From positions 1 to 15,374 of the forward strand of contig JAUVBI010000050.1 of assembly GCA_030591305.1 (NCBI GenBank): a stretch of DNA of 15,374 nucleotides, in the 5' to 3' direction. The notes beneath the pieces were generated by a model. The model searched no databases and was not told the origin of the DNA. It worked only from the letters and a program-made list of their open reading frames with translations. Of the stretch, positions 6,075 to 15,300 are shown piece after piece. A program made the translations under genes and the position numbers. The stretch's first letter is position 1. The number at the start of each line of letters is the position of its first letter. Source of the DNA: Pseudomonadota bacterium. Lineage in GTDB: Bacteria > Pseudomonadota > Gammaproteobacteria > Pseudomonadales > Halieaceae.

Positions 6075-7754
6075 CTAGTGCAATTGGTTGGAGGGGAAGT
6101 AGGCCCTGCAGCTGGCCAGTATTTCCTCGGCCCTGGCCGTGTCACCTAATCGCATATGGGCACGCCTGGCTATATTACACGCGCCTTTCTGATAGGGGAT
6201 CTGTTGTAGTACGCGCTCGGCTTGCACCGCCGCCGCAGTGTTATTGCTACGCAGCGCATTCAGGTGAGCGGCAGACAGAACCCGGTAGGGAGAAGCGAGG
6301 GAGGGCTGTCGATATTCAGCAAGCCGTACCGATTTCCGCGCCAAAAGATAGGACACAGAATCCTGGTAAACCACTTGCCATCGACCGCTGGACATCATCA
6401 ATTGAAACTTTTCCCCACCTCGTATGTGGTACGGCCAAAGAAAATAATCAGCCTGGGAGGACTCTATAATATCCAACCAGCCGGGCTTGCCACTCAAAAC
6501 AGCGACATAGGCATTGTAAGTATCATCGTCGTATACAGTGTTGGCTCTGCCGTCGATGAAAACTTTCAGCTTGCCATCGGTGCGCCAGTGGATATACCCA
6601 CCCCAGTTATAAAATGCGAAGACCTTACCCTGAATATTATTAGCCTCCACATAATTCAGCATATCTATGGGATAGGAATACTCTGCTGTAAGGTAGTGGT
6701 AGGCGGGCCCGGCACTCAGGGGATAGGGCAGCAGTCGAAAGGTCCCGTAAGACAAGGCCAGTAAAGCCAAGACCAAATTCACTTTGTCAGCCTTCAGTTT
6801 TTGCAATAGAAGGCCGATAAGAGGTGCAGACATGACCGCCCATGAAATGGCAAACAAGGGAATAAAGCGACGGCTGGTTAACGACATAAGCAGCGTGAGG
6901 CCACACAATGCCAAGCCCTCCCAGGGCACACCTGTCGCTCTTCTCACAGCAGGTACGGCGTAGGCCAATGCAATCACCGGAGTTACACCCAACACCCAGA
7001 CGAACAACGGCGAGCGAATTCCGCCACTTTGAAAGGGTGGCAGCCACTCGGCTAGCTGGCGGAAGGGCGAGTCGGCATCTAGCGCATAAGTGAGCGGCAA
7101 TAAAAAGCTGTTGATTCCATCGGGGTTGATAAGACAAGCCAACGTGCACACAAAAATAATCCATGCAGGCCGCAGCAGAGCCGCTATCCTCAGGTCGCGC
7201 CATGGGAACAGCAAAATTCCCAGCGCCATCAGGCCAAAAATAAACCCCCCATGAAGATTGACCCAGACCACAAACAACAAGCCCAATTTCCATGTAGAGG
7301 GTGTACGGCCCAGCAACATAAAGATCAAGATGCTGAACCCAAGCAAGCTATAAAGATGGGGGCGAATATCGATAAACGGAGCTGCAACCGCCGCCGCCAG
7401 TGCCGCACAAAAAAGTGCAGCGGCGTATTGCTTGCTAACCCGTATTAATGCAACCTGCAGTACCGTGTAGGTCAGTATGACAACCAGCCACTTCCAGTAA
7501 ACTATCGATTCCAGGCCCAACACCGACACCCAGCAGTAGTAGAAAAAATCTGTCAGCCACTCGTGATTCGTCCAGGGTGCACCGGCGAAGGTATATGACC
7601 AGCTATCGGACAACCACACAGAGCCACTTTCCAATACTCTTCGGCCCGCGGCAATATGCCACCACAGATCGGAGCCCTGCATTTCCGTAAAGCCAAACGA
7701 CAGGTACATGACCGCACCAGCCAGCAACCACAACAGCCTGTTTGGGGGTAGCAT
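6075..7754 (-). CDS. Multi-pass membrane protein, GT-C glycosyltransferase-like, with soluble C-terminal domain
   Basis: The 559-aa protein has about ten hydrophobic segments over the first ~345 residues. The large first loop has the conserved pattern DLWWHIAAGR...PWTNHEWL, resembling the first periplasmic loop of GT-C lipid-linked-sugar glycosyltransferases. The soluble remainder contains NWGGYIHWR and VFIDGRANTVYDDDTY, a motif pair I associate with uncharacterised bacterial membrane proteins, and ends in a TPR-like helical pair (ARRAHMRLGDTARAEEILA). No acceptor can be named. The start is uncertain: ATG at 7754 gives a usual short cytoplasmic N-terminus, while an in-frame GTG at 7772 overlaps the previous gene's TAG by one base. 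Neither has a strong ribosome site. It lies 10 nt before the formyltransferase gene. Confidence 0.75.
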   Translation of the reverse strand: MLPPNRLLWLLAGAVMYLSFGFTEMQGSDLWWHIAAGRRVLESGSVWLSDSWSYTFAGAPWTNHEWLTDFFYYCWVSVLGLESIVYWKWLVVILTYTVLQVALIRVSKQYAAALFCAALAAAVAAPFIDIRPHLYSLLGFSILIFMLLGRTPSTWKLGLLFVVWVNLHGGFIFGLMALGILLFPWRDLRIAALLRPAWIIFVCTLACLINPDGINSFLLPLTYALDADSPFRQLAEWLPPFQSGGIRSPLFVWVLGVTPVIALAYAVPAVRRATGVPWEGLALCGLTLLMSLTSRRFIPLFAISWAVMSAPLIGLLLQKLKADKVNLVLALLALSYGTFRLLPYPLSAGPAYHYLTAEYSYPIDMLNYVEANNIQGKVFAFYNWGGYIHWRTDGKLKVFIDGRANTVYDDDTYNAYVAVLSGKPGWLDIIESSQADYFLWPYHIRGGEKFQLMMSSGRWQVVYQDSVSYLLARKSVRLAEYRQPSLASPYRVLSAAHLNALRSNNTAAAVQAERVLQQIPYQKGACNIARRAHMRLGDTARAEEILASCRAYFPSNQLH

Positions 7755-7771
7755 TTTATTTTCGGACAGCA

Positions 7772-8743
7772 CTAAAGATTGATCCGGTTTTCCGCGTCGA
7801 CGCTGGCCCGTTTGCGCGAGGGGTGATAGCCCTTCACAAAATAGAGCGCGCGAGATTTCGACTCATTGTAGGTTCGGGCAAGATATTCCCCAATAATTCC
7901 CAGGCAAATAAGCTGCACCCCCCCCAGAAACAAAACCACCAGAATAAGAGAGGGATATCCAGGTACCGGGTTCCCCAATACAATAGTCCTGATCAGAAAG
8001 TACAAACCGTAGAGAAACGCGGCAGAAGATGTGAGAACACCCAGGTAGGTAGACATTTTCAGGGGCACATCAGAGAAAGAAGTAATCCCCTCCAGGGCAA
8101 AATTCCACAGACGCCAGTAACTCCATTTGGTCTCTCCTGCGGCCCGTGCCTGGCGCAAATAGGGAATCTCTTTCTGTGGAAAGCCTACCCAGGCATATAG
8201 CCCCTTCATGTATCGATGGGTTTCACGCAGCGACATCAGTGCGTCCAGGGCGCGGCGTGAGATCAAGCGAAAATCACCAGAGTCTCTCGGGATTTCAACA
8301 TCACTGAGGCGGTTTATTATTCGATAAAACCATTTTGCCGTGGTGATCTTTAACCAGGACTCCCCCTCCCTGTCGGTTCGCCTGCCGTAGACAACATCGT
8401 AGCCATTTCGCCACTCCCGCAGAAATTCATCGATCAACTCTGGAGGATCCTGCAAATCGGCATCTATAATGATGACCGCATCCCCACTAGCGTGATCCAG
8501 GCCCGCAGACAGCGCCACCTCTTTGCCGAAGTTGCGACTGAGCTCAATAACGGCCACTGCTGAGTCAGCATCCCGAAGCCTGATCAACAAGGCCGCAGTA
8601 TCATCCGTACTGCCGTCGTCGACGTAAATAATTTCATAGTCTATGCCGGTGGCCGACATAACCTCGGACATACGCTGGTGGAATTCCCCCAGAACGGGAA
8701 ACTCATTGTAGACCGGTACTACCACTGACAGGAATTCTGACAC
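7772..8743 (-). CDS. GT2 polyprenyl-phosphate glycosyltransferase (GtrB/ArnC/DPM1-like)
   Basis: The 323-aa enzyme should transfer a sugar from a nucleotide sugar to undecaprenyl phosphate on the cytoplasmic face of the inner membrane. The GT-A catalytic domain is complete: VVVPVYNE (7-14), YVDDGSTDDT (40-49), nucleotide/metal motif IDADLQDPPE (93-102), and DSGDFRL (154-160). Two C-terminal membrane helices (about 232-254 and 265-288) are followed by GEYLARTYNESKSR, typical of the GtrB/ArnC group. The start is GTG at 8743, chosen because the family core begins within a few residues and no ATG is available. GtrA lies 21 nt upstream, and this pairing is the usual one for making and flipping a lipid-linked sugar. 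The sugar itself cannot be told from sequence. Confidence 0.92.
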   Translation of the reverse strand: MSEFLSVVVPVYNEFPVLGEFHQRMSEVMSATGIDYEIIYVDDGSTDDTAALLIRLRDADSAVAVIELSRNFGKEVALSAGLDHASGDAVIIIDADLQDPPELIDEFLREWRNGYDVVYGRRTDREGESWLKITTAKWFYRIINRLSDVEIPRDSGDFRLISRRALDALMSLRETHRYMKGLYAWVGFPQKEIPYLRQARAAGETKWSYWRLWNFALEGITSFSDVPLKMSTYLGVLTSSAAFLYGLYFLIRTIVLGNPVPGYPSLILVVLFLGGVQLICLGIIGEYLARTYNESKSRALYFVKGYHPSRKRASVDAENRINL

Positions 8744-8764
8744 ACTATTACCCGCTAATTATTG

Positions 8765-9148
8765 TCACGATTTATCCCGAAATACCCACGCCGAGGAGAC
8801 GCTGTAATTCCACACAATGATCACACCCATAGCGACAGTCTGCATCAATAAGTAGTTTAACTGCCATGCCGACGCCCCAATATACATGATTAAAGCGTTG
8901 ATGAAAAAACCGCAACTTGTCATTATCAGGTAGCGTTTCAGCGCCGTAGTATGCGGGGCGGATACCCTGAATGTCCAACTATAGTGCATCATATAATTGG
9001 CAGCTATCACTACTATATAGGCCAAACTACTGGTCAGAACAATATTCAGATCCAGTCGTTCAACGCCCAAAAATAGCAGGCCATAGTAAAGGGCGGCAGT
9101 AGCCACACCTACAACGGCAAACCGAAAAGAGCGTTGCATAAAGCTCAT
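8765..9148 (-). CDS. GtrA-family membrane protein (putative lipid-linked sugar flippase)
   Basis: The 127-aa protein has four membrane helices (about 8-27, 35-53, 72-91 and 98-116), the standard GtrA length and topology. Family motifs are visible: RFAVVGVATA near the N-terminus, NYMMHYSWTF (51-60) after helix 2, and NYSVSSAWVF (114-123) at the end. GtrA proteins are thought to flip undecaprenyl-phosphate-linked sugars to the periplasm for O-antigen or teichoic acid modification. It lies 10 nt after the methyltransferase and just before the GtrB-like gene, consistent with that role. ATG at 9148 was used; a second ATG at 9139 is equally possible as both ribosome sites are weak. Confidence 0.9.
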   Translation of the reverse strand: MSFMQRSFRFAVVGVATAALYYGLLFLGVERLDLNIVLTSSLAYIVVIAANYMMHYSWTFRVSAPHTTALKRYLIMTSCGFFINALIMYIGASAWQLNYLLMQTVAMGVIIVWNYSVSSAWVFRDKS

Positions 9149-9158
9149 GGATTCAAAT

Positions 9159-9917
9159 CTACTTTGTCAAAATATAGTACTGGGTCCATAATAATCCCGA
9201 CAGGCGGGTATCCCGCAGCTTTTTTTCACACCACTGCAGTAGGGCAAGACCTGTATCACCCATAAACTCCGCCACCAGCGGCAAGTAGAAACCCGACGTG
9301 TATTCCTCTTTAACCCGCAACCCCGCCGCCTCAATTTGGGTTTTCAGGTTCTTTTCAGTGAGCAGGTTGATATGCCCGGTTTCAATAATGGGTTCACGAT
9401 AAACCAACCTCACCAGATGAATAATCCCCGGCAAAAAGGCAATTTTTGCACACAGCTCCAGGGGGCTGTATTTCTGCGGCGTGGACAAAATGAGTGTCCC
9501 GCCCGGTGCCAGTATTTTACGTAAGCCACACAGCGCTGCGTCTGAATCGATAATGTGCTCGATGACTTCAGTACACAAAATCAAGTTAAAGCTATCCGCA
9601 GGCAAAGCTGTAGCGGTAATATCGTCTTTGATACAGCTGAGGCCAGCTATCGACTCGGAAAGCGTCCGGGACTGAGCCAGATAGGCCTCTTCGATATCAG
9701 CGGCCACAAGTTCATCTGCCACATTCGCCAGCACGGGCAGATAGCCTCCGGCCCCAGGACCCACTTCCAGCGCCCTGGGCAGATGGCCCGAAACCGCCTG
9801 AATACGGTCAACTATCCAATCGCGCCGACTGCAATGCAACCAGCGCCGGGTGGGGTTACGCGACGTATAAAGCGTTTCCTGAAGGTCTACAAGCTCCGAA
9901 TTGGTATGCGTATTCAA
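9159..9917 (-). CDS. Class I SAM-dependent methyltransferase
   Basis: The 252-aa cytosolic protein has the Rossmann methyltransferase motifs in order: motif I ALEVGPGAGGYLP (49-61), acidic residue D74 (VAADIEEAYL) for the SAM ribose, NLILCTEVIEHI (111-122), and LAPGGTLILSTP (136-147). This is the UbiE/Methyltransf_11-type pattern often seen in polysaccharide and lipid-glycan clusters. The acceptor is unknown; a sugar hydroxyl or a lipid carrier is plausible from context. The only available start is TTG at 9917, which overlaps the TGA of the upstream glycosyltransferase by 4 nt (TTGA), with a GGGTGG-like ribosome site. A rare start with overlap suggests low, coupled expression. Confidence 0.88.
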   Translation of the reverse strand: MNTHTNSELVDLQETLYTSRNPTRRWLHCSRRDWIVDRIQAVSGHLPRALEVGPGAGGYLPVLANVADELVAADIEEAYLAQSRTLSESIAGLSCIKDDITATALPADSFNLILCTEVIEHIIDSDAALCGLRKILAPGGTLILSTPQKYSPLELCAKIAFLPGIIHLVRLVYREPIIETGHINLLTEKNLKTQIEAAGLRVKEEYTSGFYLPLVAEFMGDTGLALLQWCEKKLRDTRLSGLLWTQYYILTK

Positions 9918-11635
9918 TCGACCACCCTGTATATTTTTATATCACCGACAAACATCTGAAACGTACCATACAACCACTTATGCAAAACCAGTTCCGGCAT
10001 AAAATTCTGTATATTTACAGCCTGTTCAAGTTTTAAATTGGGATGCTTTCCAGCCAGGGTCTTCCGATAGAACTCTGCGTACTCTGGCTTGGTCTTAATC
10101 AGCCTCTCGGGAATGCTAATCACCGGCCCATTAAGCTCATTGGCGAAGGCCGTGTCATACCAGTTCTCGCTTAAAATAAGGTAGTTGCCATACTTTAATT
10201 TTTCGGCATCCCCAAAGGCATATTCCGGAGAAAATAATTTGGATTGTGACTTCGCTTTTTCTGGTGGCGGAATAAAGTAACTGAAGAAAACTCGGTCACC
10301 CGGGTGCTGCTCATACCACCCTTTAAGCTGCATTCTTGGGTCATGGAGATGATCAAGCTCAAAATCCAGTGCCAGAAGTGCCGGCCATACCATAAACAAG
10401 GGTAGAAAAAGAGGCACAAACCAACGCCGTTGCGGCAGACTTGTAGTCCACAGACCATACGCTGACACCAGGGCAGCCGCTGGTATCAACACGAGATAGT
10501 GGCGATAGTAGGTAACTGGCGAAATAAACATCATAAACAATGCAAATACCACAACGGGGGCCAGGCACAGCCATGCCAGGCCACTGCGACCCTCCCTGGA
10601 AATTGCCCGGACGCCCGCAGGAAAAAACAAACAAGCGGGAATACCCAGGCCGACTATCAGCACCGAGGGGATATTCACCAGATTGCGCAACCACTTATTC
10701 CACCCAATAGCTGCATACCCATTGCCAAGATGAGATTTCATATCACCCGTTGTAAAACTCGCAATAATACTCACCTGCGACAATAGATAGGCAATGAGAG
10801 GCATCAAAAGGAATACAGGAATTAAAGGCCAGCGTAGTTTGCGCCAGGGCACGAGCAAATAATAAAGGCCGAGCACAGGATACCAGGCCGTCACATCAAA
10901 GGCTGCATTGGTCACCAGGGCAAATAAAATCACCGTTGAAAAAACCAGCAGAATTACCCTGCCACGATTCAGGCCCTGACCCAGGTACTGCCATAGAGTT
11001 GAGGGGATTTTCGCAGCAGAGGCAAAGACGGCAAACACCCAGTATTTGGTCCAGATTGCCAGCAGCATAAAAATTGGGCTCACTGCCAAGGCGGCCCTGC
11101 TTTTTCGCGTCACGGCAAAGATCATCACCGCAAAAAACAAATAGATAAAAAACACCGAGGGTGCATCCACCGTGCCCGTTTGTGATTCACTCATATGAAA
11201 GCCGGACAAAGCCAGCAGGGCGCTGGCGGTCCAGGCCACTTGCGGGCGCGCTGGAATCAGCATCAGGGCGATGATGCCAATAAGCACCACGGTCAGCGCC
11301 CCCGTGATCGCCGAATAACTTCTGGCGACAGCAATATGCTCCGCAGAATGGCAATAGGCTTTAGCTTCCCTGGTATTGCCCACAGCTCCGGGTGGAACCG
11401 GGTACCCCAACAGCTCGGCTATTGCGACAGTCTGGCGACCGATAAATGTTGAATATTCAAACCCATCCAGAGCCGCCCTGCACGAGCCGGCCTCGTCAAA
11501 GTTAACCAGGGTAAAGCTGCCCGGATAATCCCAGTCATAACCCACCGTATGGGCACTGTAGAGCCGCGGAGCCAATGCCAGAATAAATAGCAGGCTCAAG
11601 TAAAATACATTGCGCCCACTGATGAGAGAAGCCAC
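9914..11635 (-). CDS. ArnT/PMT-like GT-C glycosyltransferase
   Basis: The 573-aa integral membrane protein has about ten or more hydrophobic segments. After the first helix (about 9-28) the periplasmic loop carries NFDEAG, with D47-E48 matching the acidic pair that GT-C enzymes of the PMT/ArnT type (GT39/GT83) use near the lipid-linked sugar donor. A soluble C-terminal region of about 130 residues follows the last helix. It probably transfers a sugar from a polyprenyl-phosphate donor to lipid A, another glycan or a protein in the periplasm. The start is GTG at 11635, whose G is shared with the PepSY gene's TAG stop (TAGTG); GGAAGG lies upstream, and no ATG occurs near the start. The GtrA/GtrB pair downstream could make its donor. 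Confidence 0.82.
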   Translation of the reverse strand: MASLISGRNVFYLSLLFILALAPRLYSAHTVGYDWDYPGSFTLVNFDEAGSCRAALDGFEYSTFIGRQTVAIAELLGYPVPPGAVGNTREAKAYCHSAEHIAVARSYSAITGALTVVLIGIIALMLIPARPQVAWTASALLALSGFHMSESQTGTVDAPSVFFIYLFFAVMIFAVTRKSRAALAVSPIFMLLAIWTKYWVFAVFASAAKIPSTLWQYLGQGLNRGRVILLVFSTVILFALVTNAAFDVTAWYPVLGLYYLLVPWRKLRWPLIPVFLLMPLIAYLLSQVSIIASFTTGDMKSHLGNGYAAIGWNKWLRNLVNIPSVLIVGLGIPACLFFPAGVRAISREGRSGLAWLCLAPVVVFALFMMFISPVTYYRHYLVLIPAAALVSAYGLWTTSLPQRRWFVPLFLPLFMVWPALLALDFELDHLHDPRMQLKGWYEQHPGDRVFFSYFIPPPEKAKSQSKLFSPEYAFGDAEKLKYGNYLILSENWYDTAFANELNGPVISIPERLIKTKPEYAEFYRKTLAGKHPNLKLEQAVNIQNFMPELVLHKWLYGTFQMFVGDIKIYRVVD

Positions 11636-12351
11636 TAAGCTCGTGCCTTCCGCACCGCTCGCTGAATTGCCGTATATGTCAAAATCAGGCCGGATATCGC
11701 AAAAACAAAAGAAAACAGCGCAAAAAACAACAGCAGTTTGTTATTGAAATCTTCCCCGCCCCGGTAATCCATAATATGAAGCCGCCACATGGCATCGTAG
11801 AATACCCAGAAGTTATTTCGCACCGTCAGGTAGCGACCGGTATCCCCATCAAAATACAAACGGGAACCCAGTGAATCTGAGAAAGAGGCCTGCCACACGT
11901 TTACCCGCCCATAGAGCTCATCGACAAAGCCAAAATAGCGGTATTCAGATTCTGCCAGAAAGCGTGTTGACACCAGCTCGCCATCGCCCACATAGAGCTG
12001 CTTTGCATAGAGGCCCACTGACTCGGCTTCCGGGCGGGTCGCCAACTGGCCATCGGCCAGCCTGATCCAGCGGCTCTCTTTCTCGCCTTGTAATTGCAAT
12101 AACAAGCCCTGGCTGCTGTTGCTGGAAGTCATTGCCACCACGGGGCCAAATTCCTTTTGCTGTGCCTGTACCTGCGCGGCCCAATTTTCGGGAAACACCG
12201 GGCTGCCAGGTGGCGCCATAACCGAGCCACTTTTAACAATGGAGTCGAAGGGAACTACGGCAAAGGTTACGCCGCCCACTATCCACAGGGTTACCTGAAT
12301 AAACACCAGATAGGAGACCCAGCGATGGATCTTGCGCGCCCACTTATTCAT
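11635..12351 (-). CDS. PepSY-type membrane protein following a copper RND pump
   Basis: The 238-aa protein has an N-terminal segment typical of PepSY-TM proteins, KWARKIHRWVSYLVF, running into a helix at about 13-33. A periplasmic region of about 170 residues contains the conserved WRLHIMDYRGGEDFNN stretch. A second helix (about 205-230) and a short basic tail follow. PepSY-associated membrane proteins occur with iron, siderophore and heavy-metal transport genes, but their chemistry is poorly known. The ATG at 12351 overlaps the pump stop by 4 nt (ATGA), so it is very likely made with the pump. A periplasmic accessory role in copper handling is inferred from this coupling only. Confidence 0.8.
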   Translation of the reverse strand: MNKWARKIHRWVSYLVFIQVTLWIVGGVTFAVVPFDSIVKSGSVMAPPGSPVFPENWAAQVQAQQKEFGPVVAMTSSNSSQGLLLQLQGEKESRWIRLADGQLATRPEAESVGLYAKQLYVGDGELVSTRFLAESEYRYFGFVDELYGRVNVWQASFSDSLGSRLYFDGDTGRYLTVRNNFWVFYDAMWRLHIMDYRGGEDFNNKLLLFFALFSFVFAISGLILTYTAIQRAVRKARA

Positions 12352-15300
12352 AGTTCTGTTTTTCCCTTATTGTCCTGTGCGTTGTCTAGGGAGTGCCTGC
12401 GCCACAAAAAATAAATCGCGGGAAGAATCAGCAGGGTCATAATTACTGCGCTGATCATTCCGCCCACCATGGGGGCGGCAATTCGGCTCATGACCTCAGA
12501 GCCAATGCCCTTGCCGTACATCACTGGCAATAAACCGATGATAGTTGCCGCAGCTGTCATCATAACTGGCCTGACCCGCGAAATAGCAGTATGTACAACC
12601 ATCTCCCGCAGCCGTTCTTCATCGAGAGCCTTTCCAGACTTCATTAAACTCACTTGCAGTGAGGCAAAAGCCTGCTTGAGATACTGCAGCATGATAACTG
12701 CAGTCTCGGTGGCCACCCCGGCCAGAGCAATTGCCCCCACGCCCACGGCAACCGAATAGTTAAAGCCCTCAAAAAACAACAACCAGACGCTGCCAGTCAG
12801 TGCCACAGGCAGGGTAATGAGTATAATGCCAACTTCAACAAAATGGCGAAAATTCAGGTAGAGAAGCAACATAATAATGGCAAGAGTAATGGGAACAACA
12901 TAGAGCAGTTTCTCTTTGGCACGCTCCATATACTCATACTGGCCGGACCAACTGAGTGAATAGCCCGAAGGCAGTTGTAAATTTTCTGCCACCGTGAGCC
13001 TCGCATTTTCGACGTAGCTGCCCACATCGATGCCCTCTATATTTACCAGGGTCCAACCATTAAGCCGGGCATTCTCACTTTTGATACCGGGCGGCCCGTC
13101 CTCGATGATGATATTGGCCACATCTGCCAGAGAGATACGTTGACCGTTGGGTGTCACGATTGGCAGCAGGGCAAGCTGCTCGGGCGAACTTCTGTAGTCC
13201 TGAGGGTAGCGGATATTAATCGGATAGCGCTCAAGACCTTCCACCGATTGAGACACGTTCACCCCACCAATGGCCGTGGCCACAACCTGCTGTACATCGG
13301 CAATATTCAGGCCATAGCGGGCTGCCTTTTCACGCTGGATATCAACCTTGAGATAGCGCCCTCCCGCAACACGCTCAGAGTAAACAGAGGCCGTCCCCGG
13401 AACCTTTGCCAGGATTCGTTCCAGCTCTCGTCCTATCTCCTCAATGGTTGCAAGCTCAAGGCCTGCCACCTTAATACCCACCGGGGTTTTTATCCCCGTT
13501 GCCAGCATATCGATACGGGTTTTTATAGGCATTACCCACGCATTGGTGACACCGGGCAGTTTAACCAACGCCTCCAGCTCTGCCTTCAAGCTCTCGGGGG
13601 TCACACCCTCGCGCCACTGGTCCCGCTCCTTGAATTGAATAAACGTTTCTATCATGGTCAGGGGCGCGGGATCTGTGGCGGTCTCCGCCCTGCCCACCTT
13701 GCCGAATACCGTCTTCACCTCAGGTACTGTTTTTATCAGCTTATCCGTCTGCTGCAGTAACTGGCGCGCCTGACCTATGGATATGCCAGGATAGGTCGTG
13801 GGCATATACATCAAATCACCTTCATCCAGAGGCGGCATAAATTCGCTGCCAATTCGAGATGCCGGTATCGCACTGACCGCTAAAAACAGTACCGAGCACG
13901 CAACTATGGCCCAGGGAAACTTCAGGGCAATGCGTAGCAATGGACCATAAGCTGCCTGTAACACCTTATTCACCGGATTTTCTTTTTCCGGGCGGATATT
14001 GCCGCGAACAAAATAACCCATCAATACAGGCACCAGGGTAATGGCCAGTATGGCAGCGGCCGCCATAGCGTAGGTTTTGGTGTAGGCAAGGGGAGAAAAC
14101 ATCCTTCCCTCCTGTGCCTCCAGACTAAATATCGGCAGAAAACTCACCGCAATAATGAGCAAACTGAAAAACAGCGCGGGCCCCACTTCGCTGGCGGCAT
14201 CAGCCACCAATGTCCAGCGGTCGGGCTCCCTGCCCTCCGCCTTACTCTGCTCCAGATGTTTATGCATATTTTCGACCAGAACAATGGCGCCATCCACCAT
14301 CGCACCAATGGCAATGGCAATACCCCCCAGGGACATAATATTAGCGTTCAAACCCTGAAAATACATCAGGGATATGGCCGCGAGAATCGCCACTGGTAAG
14401 CTGACGATGGCCACTAGCGAGGAGCGAAAATGAAACAAAAAGACCAGACAGACCAGGGCGACGAGAGTCAATTCCTCAGCCAATTTTTCCCAGAGATTTT
14501 TTACTGCCCCCTCTATCAAAGTTGAACGATCGTATACGGTAACCAGCTCAACCCCCGCAGGCAGACCCTTCTTTAGCTCCGCCAAACGCTCTTTAACCCC
14601 CTCTATGGTTTTCAGGGCGTTTTCTCCGTAGCGCATAATCACAATGCCACCCACGGTTTCCCCCTCGCCATTCAACTCGGCAATACCTCTGCGCATTTGT
14701 GGGCCAAGCTCAATATCGGCAATATCTTTAAGTAAAAGCGGCGTGCCCTTCACATTTAATCCCAGGGGAATATTGCCAAGATCCACCGCATTTTGGATAT
14801 AGCCTGTAGCACTTACCATGTACTCAGCACCGGCCATCTCCACCACCGAGGCCCCCACTTCCTGATTACCCCGCTCAATCGCTCTTTGGATAAGCGAGAG
14901 AGGCAAACCGTAGGCGCGCAACTTATCCGGGTGTACCTTTACCTGGTATTGCTTGACCATACCGCCTATGGGAGCCACCTCAGAGACACCGGGCACCGTC
15001 TGCAACTCGTATTTGAGAAACCAATCCTGCAGAGCTCGAAGCTCGCTAATGTCGTGTTGCCCGCTGCGATCTATCAGCGCATACAGGTAAACCCACCCAA
15101 CACCTGTGGCATCCGGCCCCAATTGCGGACGCGCGTTGGCCGGCAGAGTGGGTGCAATCTGGCTCAAATACTCGAGAACACGGCTGCGTGCCCAGTACAA
15201 ATCTGTATCTTCCTCAAAAATGACATAGACAAAGGAATCGCCAAAAAAAGAAAAACCACGCACGGTCACCGCGCCGGGCACCGACAACATCGTCGTGGTC

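Noticed and set aside
7743..7750. A further TGGGGGTA copy
   Set aside because: It is isolated inside a coding region of the operon and far from the element, so it is probably chance.
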